A stretch of 22,581 bases of DNA from JBFLXN01 sp040755715 [NCBI: Candidatus Edwardsbacteria bacterium]. GTDB lineage: Bacteria > Edwardsbacteria > AC1 > JBFLXN01. The translations under genes and the position numbers were made by a program. The DNA lies in assembly GCA_040755715.1 (NCBI GenBank), contig JBFLXN010000027.1:1-22581 (forward strand), written 5' to 3'. A model generated the notes under the pieces. The model was not told the DNA's origin. It saw nothing but the letters and a program-made list of their open reading frames with translations, and searched no databases. Positions 7,240-14,784 of this stretch are shown piece after piece. Positions within the stretch are counted from its first letter, which is position 1. Every line of letters starts with the position of its first letter.

Positions 7240-9099
7240 ATGAGTAAACGAATCACACTGATTTTTGCCGTGCTGGTGGTTTGTGCCTTTTCTGTCTGGG
7301 CACAGCGAGATATTCCTGACCTCTCCGATACCAAGGTCAGTATCCCCTGGACTGAACTAAAGAAACTCATTGAAGCCGGGATGAAACCTGATACTCTGCC
7401 AGCAAAACCACCAAGAGACTTTATTGTCTCCAGCAGTTCTTATTCTGGTCTGATGACCAAAAACGCTTTGACCCTTAATGCTTCTTTATCAATTAACATT
7501 CTCACTAAAGATTGGGTAACTATTCCACTGCTTCCTTCCAATGTGGCAATAAGAGAGGCTCTCTTTGACGGGAACAAAACCAATCTTACCAGAGATTATG
7601 GACAATATCAATTGATTGTTAGAGGTCAGGGATGGCATGATTTGAAATTGAGTTATGTGGTGAAGACTGCTTCTTCTCTGAGGGGACAGAGGGTGGATTT
7701 CCCGATCGCTCGCACGCCGATTTCACTTTTAACTTTGCAAATGCCCAAGACAAATCTGGTTGCTTCAGTTGAACCTTCTTCATTCACCGAGACAAGCGTC
7801 CGAGGGAATATAACAGTGGTGACTGCTGTCTTGCCTGAGTGTGACCGGGTTTCAGTAGAATGGACTAAGCCAACACCTGAAGAAAAAAGAGCCCCGGCAA
7901 TTCTCTACGCTGATATTTCCACTTTGATTTCTATTGGCGAAGGAATTTTGAGCGGTTCAACAACCATAAACTACTCCATCCTTCAATCTGCAGTCTCCTC
8001 CTTCCGTCTGAGCATTCCTAAGGATGTGCGACTCCTTGACTTGCAGGGCGGCGAATTCAAAGTCATAGAAGAGGATAATCAACAGATAGTAAGTATTAGC
8101 ACAGAAAGCGAAGTCAAAGGTAGTTATTGGCTTTCACTCTCTTATGAAAAGGTATTGGAAGGCACTTCAGCGACTTTAGAGATACCAGAAATTAAAGTCT
8201 TGGAGGTGGAGCGAGAAAAGGGATTTATTGGAATTGAAGCGAGGACAAATGTGGAAATCAAGACAAGTGGCATTTCCGGTTCAATTGAACAGGCAGATGT
8301 TAAGGAGTTACCTCAATCGGTCTGGGGAATGACCACTAATCCAGTGCTTTTAGGCTATAAGTATTTGAAACACCCCTATTCAGTGAGTATTGAAGTAATC
8401 AAGCATGAGGGGTTACCGGTCTTGGTCGCTACCATTGACCAGGCTTCTTTTACTACTCTATTCACCGAAGACGGGAAGAGCATCACCCGGGCTGTCTATC
8501 ACATTCGCAATAATCTTCAACAATTCGTCACGATTGATTTACCAGAAAGTTCGCAAGTCTGGTCAAGTTTTGTTTCCGGTCGTCCGGTTAAACCGACGAA
8601 AGGTGACAAAGAAAATAAAATTCTCGTTCAATTGGAGAGGTCAAAACCTGGAGAAGGTGATATGAGGCCTTTCCCGGTAGAAGTAGTCTATCTTACCAAG
8701 GGGATAAAATTTGAGAAGAGTGGCGAACTGAAAGCCTTTCTGCCGAAAGCAGATATTCCTGCAAGCGAACTATATTGGTCAGTTTGGTTACCTGAGGACT
8801 ACAAATATAAAGATTTTGGGGGAAATGTAAAAGAGGCAAAGGAACCGGTAGAGGAAGCATATTTGAAAGGTGGTAGGGCAGAGGAGGTAGCAGAGGCCAG
8901 CCAAAGGCAGATGTTGCCTTCCAACGTTCAGGTTCAGATGGAGAAGGAATTCAGGCAAATTGCGGTGCAAGCGGGAAAGGCGCAAGGTGTCTTTCCCGTA
9001 GCCATTCGTATTCCAGAAAAAGGAAAATTCTATCGGTTTAGTAAACTTCTGGTGACTGATGAACTGCCAAACCTGACAGCAAAATATAAGAAGAAGTAG
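7240..9099 (+). CDS. Secreted beta-rich protein of unknown function, 619 residues
   Basis: I do not recognise a family. The start ATG at 7240 follows AAAGGAGGAACA, a strong ribosome-binding site. Residues 1-21 (MSKRITLIFAVLVVCAFSVWA, followed by Q) form a classical signal peptide with an Ala-x-Ala-like cleavage end (VWA-QR), so the product is exported. After it, IPWTELKKLIE at 34-44 is a short amphipathic segment, and the rest is dominated by alternating strands with many Thr, Ser and Val residues, as in repeated beta-sandwich domains. No transmembrane helix follows, no catalytic motif is visible and cysteine is almost absent after the signal. The C-terminal ~90 residues are more charged and helical (KEAKEPVEEAYLKGGRAEE). 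It heads the plus-strand block, before rmlB. A role at the envelope is inference only. Confidence 0.85.
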   Translation: MSKRITLIFAVLVVCAFSVWAQRDIPDLSDTKVSIPWTELKKLIEAGMKPDTLPAKPPRDFIVSSSSYSGLMTKNALTLNASLSINILTKDWVTIPLLPSNVAIREALFDGNKTNLTRDYGQYQLIVRGQGWHDLKLSYVVKTASSLRGQRVDFPIARTPISLLTLQMPKTNLVASVEPSSFTETSVRGNITVVTAVLPECDRVSVEWTKPTPEEKRAPAILYADISTLISIGEGILSGSTTINYSILQSAVSSFRLSIPKDVRLLDLQGGEFKVIEEDNQQIVSISTESEVKGSYWLSLSYEKVLEGTSATLEIPEIKVLEVEREKGFIGIEARTNVEIKTSGISGSIEQADVKELPQSVWGMTTNPVLLGYKYLKHPYSVSIEVIKHEGLPVLVATIDQASFTTLFTEDGKSITRAVYHIRNNLQQFVTIDLPESSQVWSSFVSGRPVKPTKGDKENKILVQLERSKPGEGDMRPFPVEVVYLTKGIKFEKSGELKAFLPKADIPASELYWSVWLPEDYKYKDFGGNVKEAKEPVEEAYLKGGRAEEVAEASQRQMLPSNVQVQMEKEFRQIAVQAGKAQGVFPVAIRIPEKGKFYRFSKLLVTDELPNLTAKYKKK

Positions 9100-9123
9100 A
9101 GGCGATTCATGAATCGCCTCTAC
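9096..9123. repeat. 28-bp perfect palindrome overlapping the stop codon
   Basis: Arms GTAGAGGCGATTCA and TGAATCGCCTCTAC are exact reverse complements, with no spacer. The stop TAG of the secreted-protein gene (9097-9099) lies inside the left arm. In RNA it would form a 3' hairpin. The core GCGATTCATGAATCGC resembles a widespread dispersed palindrome. It may act as an mRNA end or as a mobile-repeat relic; no T run follows. Confidence 0.8.
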
Positions 9124-9187
9124 GGAATTACCGGACTCACAAGAGTAACAATACTATAACTGCTGACCTATCCGTTGTGCCGAGAGG

Positions 9188-9233
9188 CAAAGCCAAACCT
9201 GCCCGTAGGCTCAAGAAGCAGAGCAATCGGTCA
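9188..9233. repeat. Imperfect inverted partner of 10677-10720
   Basis: Read in reverse complement, this segment contains CCTGACCG, GCTCTGCTTCTT and GGCAGGTTTG in the same order as 10677-10720, with small gaps. The pair brackets rmlB and rpmB. No gene lies in 9100-9276. Confidence 0.5.
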
Positions 9234-9276
9234 GGGCGGTCAGGAGCGTTAGCGAGGCGTATTTTGAGGTTAAACT

Positions 9277-10311
9277 ATGAAAATTTTAGTCACTGGTGGA
9301 GCAGGATTTATCGGAAGTAATTTTATCCTATACTGGTTAAAAAATCATCCTGAAGATTACATAATCAATTTTGATAAATTAACCTACGCTGGGAACCTTG
9401 AAAATTTAATAGAAGTTGAAGACAATTCACATTATACATTTGTAAGAGGGGATATAAGTGAGGCAAAATCTGCGGAAAAAGTAACGAAGGATATTGATAT
9501 TGTGGTGCATTTTGCGGCGGAAAGTCATGTGGACCGAGCAATATTAGAACCAGCTTCATTTATCAAAACGAATATTGTAGGAACTTATATTCTATTGGAG
9601 CAAGCGCTGAAAAAGAAAGTCAAAAGGTTTCATCATGTCTCCACTGATGAAGTCTATGGGACATTAACATTAGAAGACACAAACAAATTTAATGAGCAAT
9701 CACCGTATAATCCAAGAAATCCGTATTCTGCCAGCAAGGCAGCCTCAGACCATTTAGTAAGAGCCTATTTTAACACCTATCACCTACCAATAACAATTAG
9801 CAATTGTTCTAATAATTTTGGACCATACCAATTTCCAGAAAAACTTATTTCTTTAACGATTACTAATATTTTGGAAGGGAAAAAGGTGCCGATTTATGGA
9901 GACGGTCAGTATGTGAGAGATTGGTTATATGTGATTGACCATTGCCGGGCAATTGAAATTATTTTACAAAAAGGCAAAATTGGCGAAACCTATTGTGTCG
10001 GGGGAATGACAAAAGATATAACGAACTTAGAAATTGTTAAAAAAATTTTGGAGATTTTAGGCAAGGATGAAAATTACATTGAATTTGTTAAAGACAGACC
10101 TGGTCATGATAGAAAATACGCTATTGATTGGACCAAGATAAAGTCAGAATTGGGTTGGCAACCGGAACACGATTTTGATACCTGGTTGACCAAGACCGTT
10201 GAGTGGTATACTGCTAATAAAAGTTGGTGGAAAAGAGTAAAAACAAGAGAGTATCAAAAATATTATCAAAAGCAGTATGGAAAATCATCACCACGAAGGC
10301 ACGAAAGTTGA
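9277..10311 (+). CDS. rmlB: dTDP-glucose 4,6-dehydratase
   Basis: A 344-residue extended short-chain dehydrogenase that converts dTDP-glucose to dTDP-4-keto-6-deoxyglucose in the cytoplasm, the second step towards dTDP-rhamnose and related sugars. NAD-binding GGAGFIG at 7-13; DKLTYAGN at 33-40, specific to this enzyme; catalytic STDEVYG at 122-128 (T123, D124, E125) and YxxxK with Y150 and K154. The length fits the family (about 330-355). A GAGG site lies before the ATG. The other rml genes are absent nearby. The last residues after KYYQKQYGK (SSPRRHES) are encoded by a 'ccacgaaggcacgaaag' repeat word that supplies the stop, so the native C-terminus seems replaced by repeat sequence. Activity should be unaffected, since that tail is variable in the family. 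Confidence 0.96.
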   Translation: MKILVTGGAGFIGSNFILYWLKNHPEDYIINFDKLTYAGNLENLIEVEDNSHYTFVRGDISEAKSAEKVTKDIDIVVHFAAESHVDRAILEPASFIKTNIVGTYILLEQALKKKVKRFHHVSTDEVYGTLTLEDTNKFNEQSPYNPRNPYSASKAASDHLVRAYFNTYHLPITISNCSNNFGPYQFPEKLISLTITNILEGKKVPIYGDGQYVRDWLYVIDHCRAIEIILQKGKIGETYCVGGMTKDITNLEIVKKILEILGKDENYIEFVKDRPGHDRKYAIDWTKIKSELGWQPEHDFDTWLTKTVEWYTANKSWWKRVKTREYQKYYQKQYGKSSPRRHES

Positions 10312-10426
10312 AAAACATACAGCGGTGATATGGTAATAGGGTGATATGATGATTTAGCTTCCGTATCATCGTTCCGACAAAGTCGGGATCAGCGTTTCGT
10401 GTTTTTGTATAAAGGGGGAGGAAAGA

Positions 10427-10615
10427 ATGGGAAGACAGTGTGAGGTTTGTGGAAAGTCAGTAGTTTTTGGACATACCATCAGCCATGCTCATAATGTTGG
10501 CAACCGACGCTGGGAACCAAATCTCCAGCGGGTGCGGGCCGTCATAGAGGGCAAGGTTAAAAAAATCTATGTTTGCACCCGCTGTCTGAGAGCAGGGAAA
10601 GTCCAAAAGGCTTGA
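10427..10615 (+). CDS. rpmB: Large-subunit ribosomal protein bL28
   Basis: A 62-residue basic protein matching bL28 over its full length: CEVCGKSVVFGHTISHAHN at 5-23, RRWEPNLQRVRA at 27-38, and YVCTRCLRAGKV at 48-59. Two CxxC pairs (C5/C8 and C50/C53) make this the zinc-binding (C+) form. It is part of the 50S subunit. A purine-rich GGGGGAGG site precedes the ATG. It stands apart from rpmG or any other ribosomal gene here and ends the plus-strand block, converging on the minus-strand gene at 11115. Confidence 0.96.
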   Translation: MGRQCEVCGKSVVFGHTISHAHNVGNRRWEPNLQRVRAVIEGKVKKIYVCTRCLRAGKVQKA

Positions 10616-10845
10616 AACAGAGGGGAGTGGGAGCGAGCTTCTACCCGCGATTATCATCGTGCCCGGCCTGCCCCGTCCTGACCGTTGGCTCTGCTTCTTT
10701 GCTCAACGGACAGGTTTGCTCCGCTTCTTGTCTGCCCGTGGGCTTCGCTACTTGGAACAGTGCTTTGTTAAATTTTGGCTCAAAATCTGCCTGTAAGCCT
10801 TCTGGCACAATAATATAAGCCTATGAGGCACTTTTCTTGTGTGCT
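10616..10845. repeat. Repeat-filled spacer after rpmB
   Basis: No credible gene. It includes 10677-10720 (inverted relative of 9188-9233) and 10758-10792, a 35-base segment identical to 22456-22490 and to the reverse complement of 7059-7093, i.e. one end of repeat B. Together with repeat A at 10846 it reproduces, in reverse order and orientation, the A-B arrangement at 6778-7093. Confidence 0.8.
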
Positions 10846-11021
10846 TTTGAGGATGCCCTGAAGCCCCGATTTATCGGGGCTTGGGCTGTCTTTCTTCCCC
10901 CGACTTGTCGGGGGACAAGAGAAGAACAAGCCAAGAAGGCTTAAACGCTTGTCAGTGTTGATTTTCCTTCACTCCGTTCAGGATAAATCGTGCCAATTTT
11001 AGACAAAATTTTAACAAAGTC
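10846..11021. repeat. Inverted repeat A, right copy (176 bp), with terminator-like hairpins
   Basis: Reverse complement of 6778-6953 with three mismatches. The hairpins are AAGCCCCGAT/ATCGGGGCTT at 10861-10882 and CCCCCGAC/GTCGGGGG at 10897-10914. Because it lies between two converging genes (rpmB on plus, the lamin-tail gene on minus), these stems are well placed to stop transcription from both sides. That role is inferred; neither hairpin has a long T run. Confidence 0.9.
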
Positions 11022-11114
11022 GTGTTGGAACAACGGCCAGGGAGACAACGGCCGGGGAAGGACACTCCCACCATGACAAAAAATGTGGGAGCCCTGATGC
11101 CCATCGGGGCGAAA

Positions 11115-12869
11115 TCACCGCAATTTCTTAGCTAAAACCACCGTGGTCTTAGCCTTCACTAAGCTACCTCTTTCGTCGGAACCTGCTTCAAGATAGACAA
11201 GATAAATCCCTATTGGTAGAATATTCCCTTCATTATCTTTTCCATCCCAAATTAGGCTTCTTTCAGTACCACTTTCTTCTCTATCAAGAAGGTGTCGGAC
11301 TAATCTTCCTTTAATGTCATAAATAGAAAGGACTACTAAGGCTTTGGTTAGCGGAAGGTGATAAGAAATAATTGTGTGGTCATCATAACCATCCCCATCA
11401 GGTGAAAAAGGATTAGGAGAAACTGAAAGTTTTCCTTGAGTAGCTATTTTTTCACAATACAGACTATTCTTTTTTCCTGGAGTGCTACCATCTATTCCAA
11501 CACAGGATCCCCAATTGCTTGCCTCTAAAGAAGGAAGCTCTGGGCTAACTCGTTCCAGAGAAATTCCTGTTTCCCCACCCCAATTTCTTTTATAAGAAAC
11601 TTGGTCAACAATCGTTCCTAATGAGTCAAAAATTGAAACCGAATCTCCATCATCATTTAAGGTCGGTAGACCTTCTCCAGCCGGTTTTATCCGCTGACAA
11701 GTACAAGGCGGCAACAGAGAATCCTCAGAAAAAATAAGAAAACTTCCTGGTGAAAGATTAACTTCCGAAGTGCAAGAACCAACAGTTACCCCATCAGAGA
11801 TTGACCAATTTTTTAAAGAGACAAAATTTTGACTGCGATTGAAAAGTTCCACCCATTCTGGTTGATTGCTCAGTGGATGGTACATAATTTCATTGATAAC
11901 AACATCTCCCACAGGATTACCCACTCTCAAGGTCTTTGAGAATTGATTGTTAGTGGTATCTTGCTCAAAGTTGAAGTTTAATTTTGCTAAAATATTATAA
12001 AACCCTTCAGCTACACTTTGCCAGAGAAAACTGAAATTAATAGAATCAGCCGAAGCAAGTGAAAGAAATGTTTGATTGACTATGAGTATATTGTTTGCCC
12101 AAATCTTCAATTCTATATTTTCAGCAGGTTTAAGACCAAAATTCATAATTCTTATAAGGAGAGAGACATCACTGCTGGCTGAAGGTAGAGGAGGAGAAAA
12201 AATAATCGCTGGTGAAAGAAAACCAACATCATAATCACAGGGATTATTACTCCTGCCTCCCGTTGGCTTAGAGAGAATTTTCCAGTCTATTACTTTATTA
12301 CTATCCAAGCCATCATATCTAAGCCCTAAAGAACTTCCTTCAGGTGCGTCGGGCAGGAAACTACCGGCTGTCCAAATGCCTTTTGCCACAGCCTTTGATT
12401 CATGAGTCTGTCCATCACTACCATATTCTAAATAGTCAATAATTGTATCGTGGAGGGAATCAGAAAACAGAGCCACCCAGCCTTCGGTATTGCCCATATT
12501 ATCCCAATTAGCAAGGCGTCCGGTGTAGAGGTCAGTTTGGGTATCGGTGCCAGATGCACCCCAATGGACCAGAACAAATTGATGAGAGGGTAGAACGAAA
12601 GAAGAAGGAAAACGATAATAATCGCCGGAAGCCGCATTGAGAGTATGATTGGTTAAAGAGTAGGAGAGAGTATCACCGTTATAAAATTCAATCCATTCCA
12701 AGCCGGTATCAGTGCCAAAAGGGTCGTAAAGAACTTCGTTGATGACGACCTTCGTGGTGTCAGTTGAGTAAATTGGTGAAGCAAAGAGGAAAAGCAAGAC
12801 AGTCTGCCTCAGGCAGATTAAATTATATATTGTTTTATTTCTTCTTTTTTTAATGGAAGTGTAGTCCAT
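11115..12869 (-). CDS. Secreted lamin-tail-domain protein with C-terminal FlgD/Ig-like sorting domain
   Basis: A 584-residue exported protein. Residues 1-35 look like a signal peptide: a basic KKRRNK, then a hydrophobic LICLRQTVLLFLFASPIYS. Two lamin-tail domains begin at about 42 (VVINEVLYDP) and 331 (VVINEIMYHP), each with a following GLEWIEFYN / PEWVELFN strand. Between them, near 215-310, lies a CARDB-like Ig segment (DVSLLIRIMNFGLKPAENIE). The end (from ~487) has SPNPFSPDGDGYDD and then IYDIKGRLVRHLL and LPIGIYLVYLEA, the FlgD-Ig-like domain typical of outer-surface or type IX-like sorted proteins in FCB-related phyla. It probably resides on the cell surface. The ATG lies 52 bases inside the upstream PP-loop gene; a start further in would remove the signal peptide's basic part. 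Confidence 0.85.
   Translation of the reverse strand: MDYTSIKKRRNKTIYNLICLRQTVLLFLFASPIYSTDTTKVVINEVLYDPFGTDTGLEWIEFYNGDTLSYSLTNHTLNAASGDYYRFPSSFVLPSHQFVLVHWGASGTDTQTDLYTGRLANWDNMGNTEGWVALFSDSLHDTIIDYLEYGSDGQTHESKAVAKGIWTAGSFLPDAPEGSSLGLRYDGLDSNKVIDWKILSKPTGGRSNNPCDYDVGFLSPAIIFSPPLPSASSDVSLLIRIMNFGLKPAENIELKIWANNILIVNQTFLSLASADSINFSFLWQSVAEGFYNILAKLNFNFEQDTTNNQFSKTLRVGNPVGDVVINEIMYHPLSNQPEWVELFNRSQNFVSLKNWSISDGVTVGSCTSEVNLSPGSFLIFSEDSLLPPCTCQRIKPAGEGLPTLNDDGDSVSIFDSLGTIVDQVSYKRNWGGETGISLERVSPELPSLEASNWGSCVGIDGSTPGKKNSLYCEKIATQGKLSVSPNPFSPDGDGYDDHTIISYHLPLTKALVVLSIYDIKGRLVRHLLDREESGTERSLIWDGKDNEGNILPIGIYLVYLEAGSDERGSLVKAKTTVVLAKKLR
12803..12817. repeat. TCTGCCTCAGGCAGA palindrome inside a signal-peptide region
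   Basis: A 15-base palindrome with a single unpaired centre base, lying in the codons for ICLRQT of the lamin-tail protein's signal peptide, just after the end of the PP-loop gene. Similar words are dispersed in related genomes. It may have been inserted there. Confidence 0.45.
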
Positions 12870-13801
12870 ATCTTTTCCTCACCATTTTCCTTACCATGAA
12901 GAATAAGTTTTTTCCCCGGTGACACATCGCTGAAAGAAGCAACAATAGAAGCGGTAAGTTCAGAGAATTTTCCCGCATCTTTTCCTTGGAGTAAGGCAGT
13001 GGGACCTGGATAATTTTGTGGGACGAACAGGACATCGTCCTTCTTTGCCAATTGCTCTATTTGTTTATTTTCCCTTTTGTCTCTTCCTATTACCAATTTA
13101 GTTCTTTCATTAAAGCGGAAGTGTCTTCCGAGTTTTAAAAGAAGAACATCATTTATCTCAAATTCTCCATGCTCAAGAAGGTCTTGCATTCTTTTGGCAA
13201 AAGCATGGTCGGTCAAGAGACAACCACCGGCAGGACAAGTATAATTATTTATTTGCATTTCTTTAGCTAATTTCATTTGTGGTTTGCGGAAGCGACCGCT
13301 AAAATTCAGAAGTTTCTGGCGGTCAACCCAACCTTCTCTTTCAGGAATAGTCGGTTTTAACAGTTTTGCAGAAAGAGGCCGTAAGACCAGTCCCGACAAT
13401 TCACTTTCGTTTTCAATCAATTGCATAGTTTTGCGACGCTGTGACATTGGCCGCTGACCTAAGACTTCGCCGGTGACAATAAAATCTGCACCAATTTCCT
13501 GCATAAATTTTTTGGCTTTTCTGAACATAAAGATACGACAATCAATACAAGGATTGAGATTTTTGCCATAGCCATATTTCGGATGCTTAACAATTTCCCA
13601 ATATTCTTCAGAGACGACATTTACAATTTTCAATTTCACGCCCAATTCTTGAGTAGGAGTACACGACCGTGTGCCACTCCGGTGGTTTTGGCAGAAGACG
13701 GTAACAAAATTAATGGCTTCTACCTCAAGCCCTTGCTCCTTGACTAATCTCAAGGCTAAACTACTGTCCAGTCCACCAGAAAAGAGAACCAAGGCTTTCA
13801 T
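12818..13801 (-). CDS. PP-loop ATPase, ThiI/MnmA-like tRNA thiolation family, with C-terminal NFACT-R-like domain
   Basis: A 327-residue cytoplasmic protein. The PP-loop SGGLDSS at 8-14 adenylates the substrate; NPCIDCR at 83-89 and TGEVLGQRPMSQ at 110-121 are the conserved motifs of this group, often annotated as a tRNA 2-thiouridylase or 4-thiouridine synthase relative. C189 and C194 in CPAGGC may hold zinc or carry sulfur. The last ~125 residues (FRFNERTKLVIGRDKREN onward) look like the NFACT-R RNA-binding domain found fused to this PP-loop family. I infer a tRNA sulfur or base modification role; the exact product is unknown. No THUMP or rhodanese domain as in classical ThiI. No clear ribosome-binding site before the ATG at 13799-13801. 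Its 3' end overlaps the start of the lamin-tail gene. Confidence 0.82.
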   Translation of the reverse strand: MKALVLFSGGLDSSLALRLVKEQGLEVEAINFVTVFCQNHRSGTRSCTPTQELGVKLKIVNVVSEEYWEIVKHPKYGYGKNLNPCIDCRIFMFRKAKKFMQEIGADFIVTGEVLGQRPMSQRRKTMQLIENESELSGLVLRPLSAKLLKPTIPEREGWVDRQKLLNFSGRFRKPQMKLAKEMQINNYTCPAGGCLLTDHAFAKRMQDLLEHGEFEINDVLLLKLGRHFRFNERTKLVIGRDKRENKQIEQLAKKDDVLFVPQNYPGPTALLQGKDAGKFSELTASIVASFSDVSPGKKLILHGKENGEEKIWTTLPLKKEEIKQYII

Positions 13802-14109
13802 TGGAAAAGTCCAAAAGTCTACGCTGATACGCTTATACGGAAACTACACATTTTGCTTTTCGTAAGTCGGTATCCGCCAATACTAAAGGCGGATAGGTTA
13901 CGGTCACGGTTACGAAGCCCTCGGCCGTAGCCCTCGGTCGTAACCCTTTGGGCATAGCCCAACGGGCGAGCCTACGGGTGAGGCTCGTTTCGTCTCAAAA
14001 GGAAAACGGTAAAAAGGTTATGGTTAGGAGGCACGTTTCGTTTAGGGGTTACATCTTTCGTCAGTTTAACCCCAAAACTTTTGACTCTCAACGATGGGCT
14101 TATCTGTTT
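13802..14109. repeat. Spacer with direct repeat D, copy 1 (two blocks with an insert)
   Basis: No gene seen. Block 1 (13891-13916, GGATAGGTTACGGTCACGG... ) equals 17648-17673. Block 2 (14034-14095) matches 17677-17738 with a few substitutions. In this copy the blocks are separated by 117 bases rich in 'ccctcggtcgtaaccc' and 'cgagcctacgggtgaggctcg' words; in the other copy by only three. A small TCCGCC/GGCGGA hairpin lies at 13873-13893. Confidence 0.75.
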
Positions 14110-14412
14110 TTACCCCCCCATCTTCTTCCACACTGCTTGTTTCTTTCCTTGCATTGTCAGTTTCTTATCTAGTCTATCGTCTATTTTCAGTGTTGTTACT
14201 ACTCGCTTTGCTCCGTTCTTAAAACAGATTTGATGCATCTTCTTGGTCAATTGAAGAATTTCACTGAGTTCACCTTCAACATTTGTCCCCATAGAGGTGA
14301 GTTCATATTTAAGGCCGCTTTGTTTAACGACTATTACCGCCGCTACTACAAAGCGGCTAATGCTGGGGCTGGCAGTTCCTACTGGGACAACACTAATTTC
14401 AGCGACTGGCAT
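14110..14412 (-). CDS. Thiamine-binding protein, MTH1187/YkoF-like (PF01910)
   Basis: A 100-residue ferredoxin-like-fold protein starting MPVAEISVVPVGTASPSISR. The N-terminal strand with VPVGT, the motif YELTSMGTNVEGE at about 36-48 and the KRVVTTLKIDDR strand near 70-81 are characteristic of this family, whose members bind thiamine or its parts. The ATG at 14410-14412 follows AGGAGG with seven bases of spacing, so the longer frame extending to 14469 is not the real gene. It is transcribed toward the PP-loop gene but about 300 repeat-filled bases separate them. The function in the cell (thiamine salvage or sensing) is inferred from the family. Confidence 0.9.
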   Translation of the reverse strand: MPVAEISVVPVGTASPSISRFVVAAVIVVKQSGLKYELTSMGTNVEGELSEILQLTKKMHQICFKNGAKRVVTTLKIDDRLDKKLTMQGKKQAVWKKMGG

Positions 14413-14784
14413 AACTCTTCCTCCTAATTTTTGTCCTGTTTCTGTAGTCCGCTGATTAAAATGCTTCAATAATTTTTGAGCTACTTTTTTCGGCGTAATA
14501 TCTTACCGCTCCGGAATTTTCCGCCAAAGGCGCCCGCTTGCCGTCCTACGGGCAGGAATCTGCCTCTGGCATGAGAATAATTACCACAGAAACACGAAAT
14601 CACATTTTTGTGTAATGTGTTATGTGAAATGTATAATGTAATGGTTCGGCTTTGCTCACCATAATCCTCATGTTCTTCATTACACATCAAACATTTCACA
14701 TTACACCACTAGTTCTGGTAAATCCCGTGCTTCCGTGGCTGAATATCTTGCGAATATTCTGCGGCATCTGCGAGTTTAATCTTT
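14413..14784. repeat. Spacer with GC-rich and 'gtgtaatgtg' inverted repeats
   Basis: No credible gene in these 372 bases. 14518-14570 holds a GCCAAAGGCG...GGGCAGG...GCCTCTGGC element related to that at 735-768. 14610-14706 contains GTGTAATGTG (about 14610-14619) and its reverse complement CACATTACAC (about 14697-14706), with AAATGT/ACATTT also matching, so it can form a long imperfect stem-loop. The apparent short minus-strand frame here encodes only repeat sequence. Confidence 0.6.

Noticed and set aside
10573-10818. 81-residue plus-strand ORF overlapping the rpmB end
   Set aside because: It overlaps rpmB out of frame and then translates repeat sequence.
14413-14469. Longer start for the thiamine-binding protein
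   Set aside because: The internal ATG at 14410-14412 has a strong AGGAGG and matches the family N-terminus; the upstream 19 codons do not.
14481-14699. 72-residue minus-strand ORF
   Set aside because: It is the translation of dispersed repeats (LPVGRQAGAFGGKF is a typical repeat-derived string) and has no ribosome-binding site.
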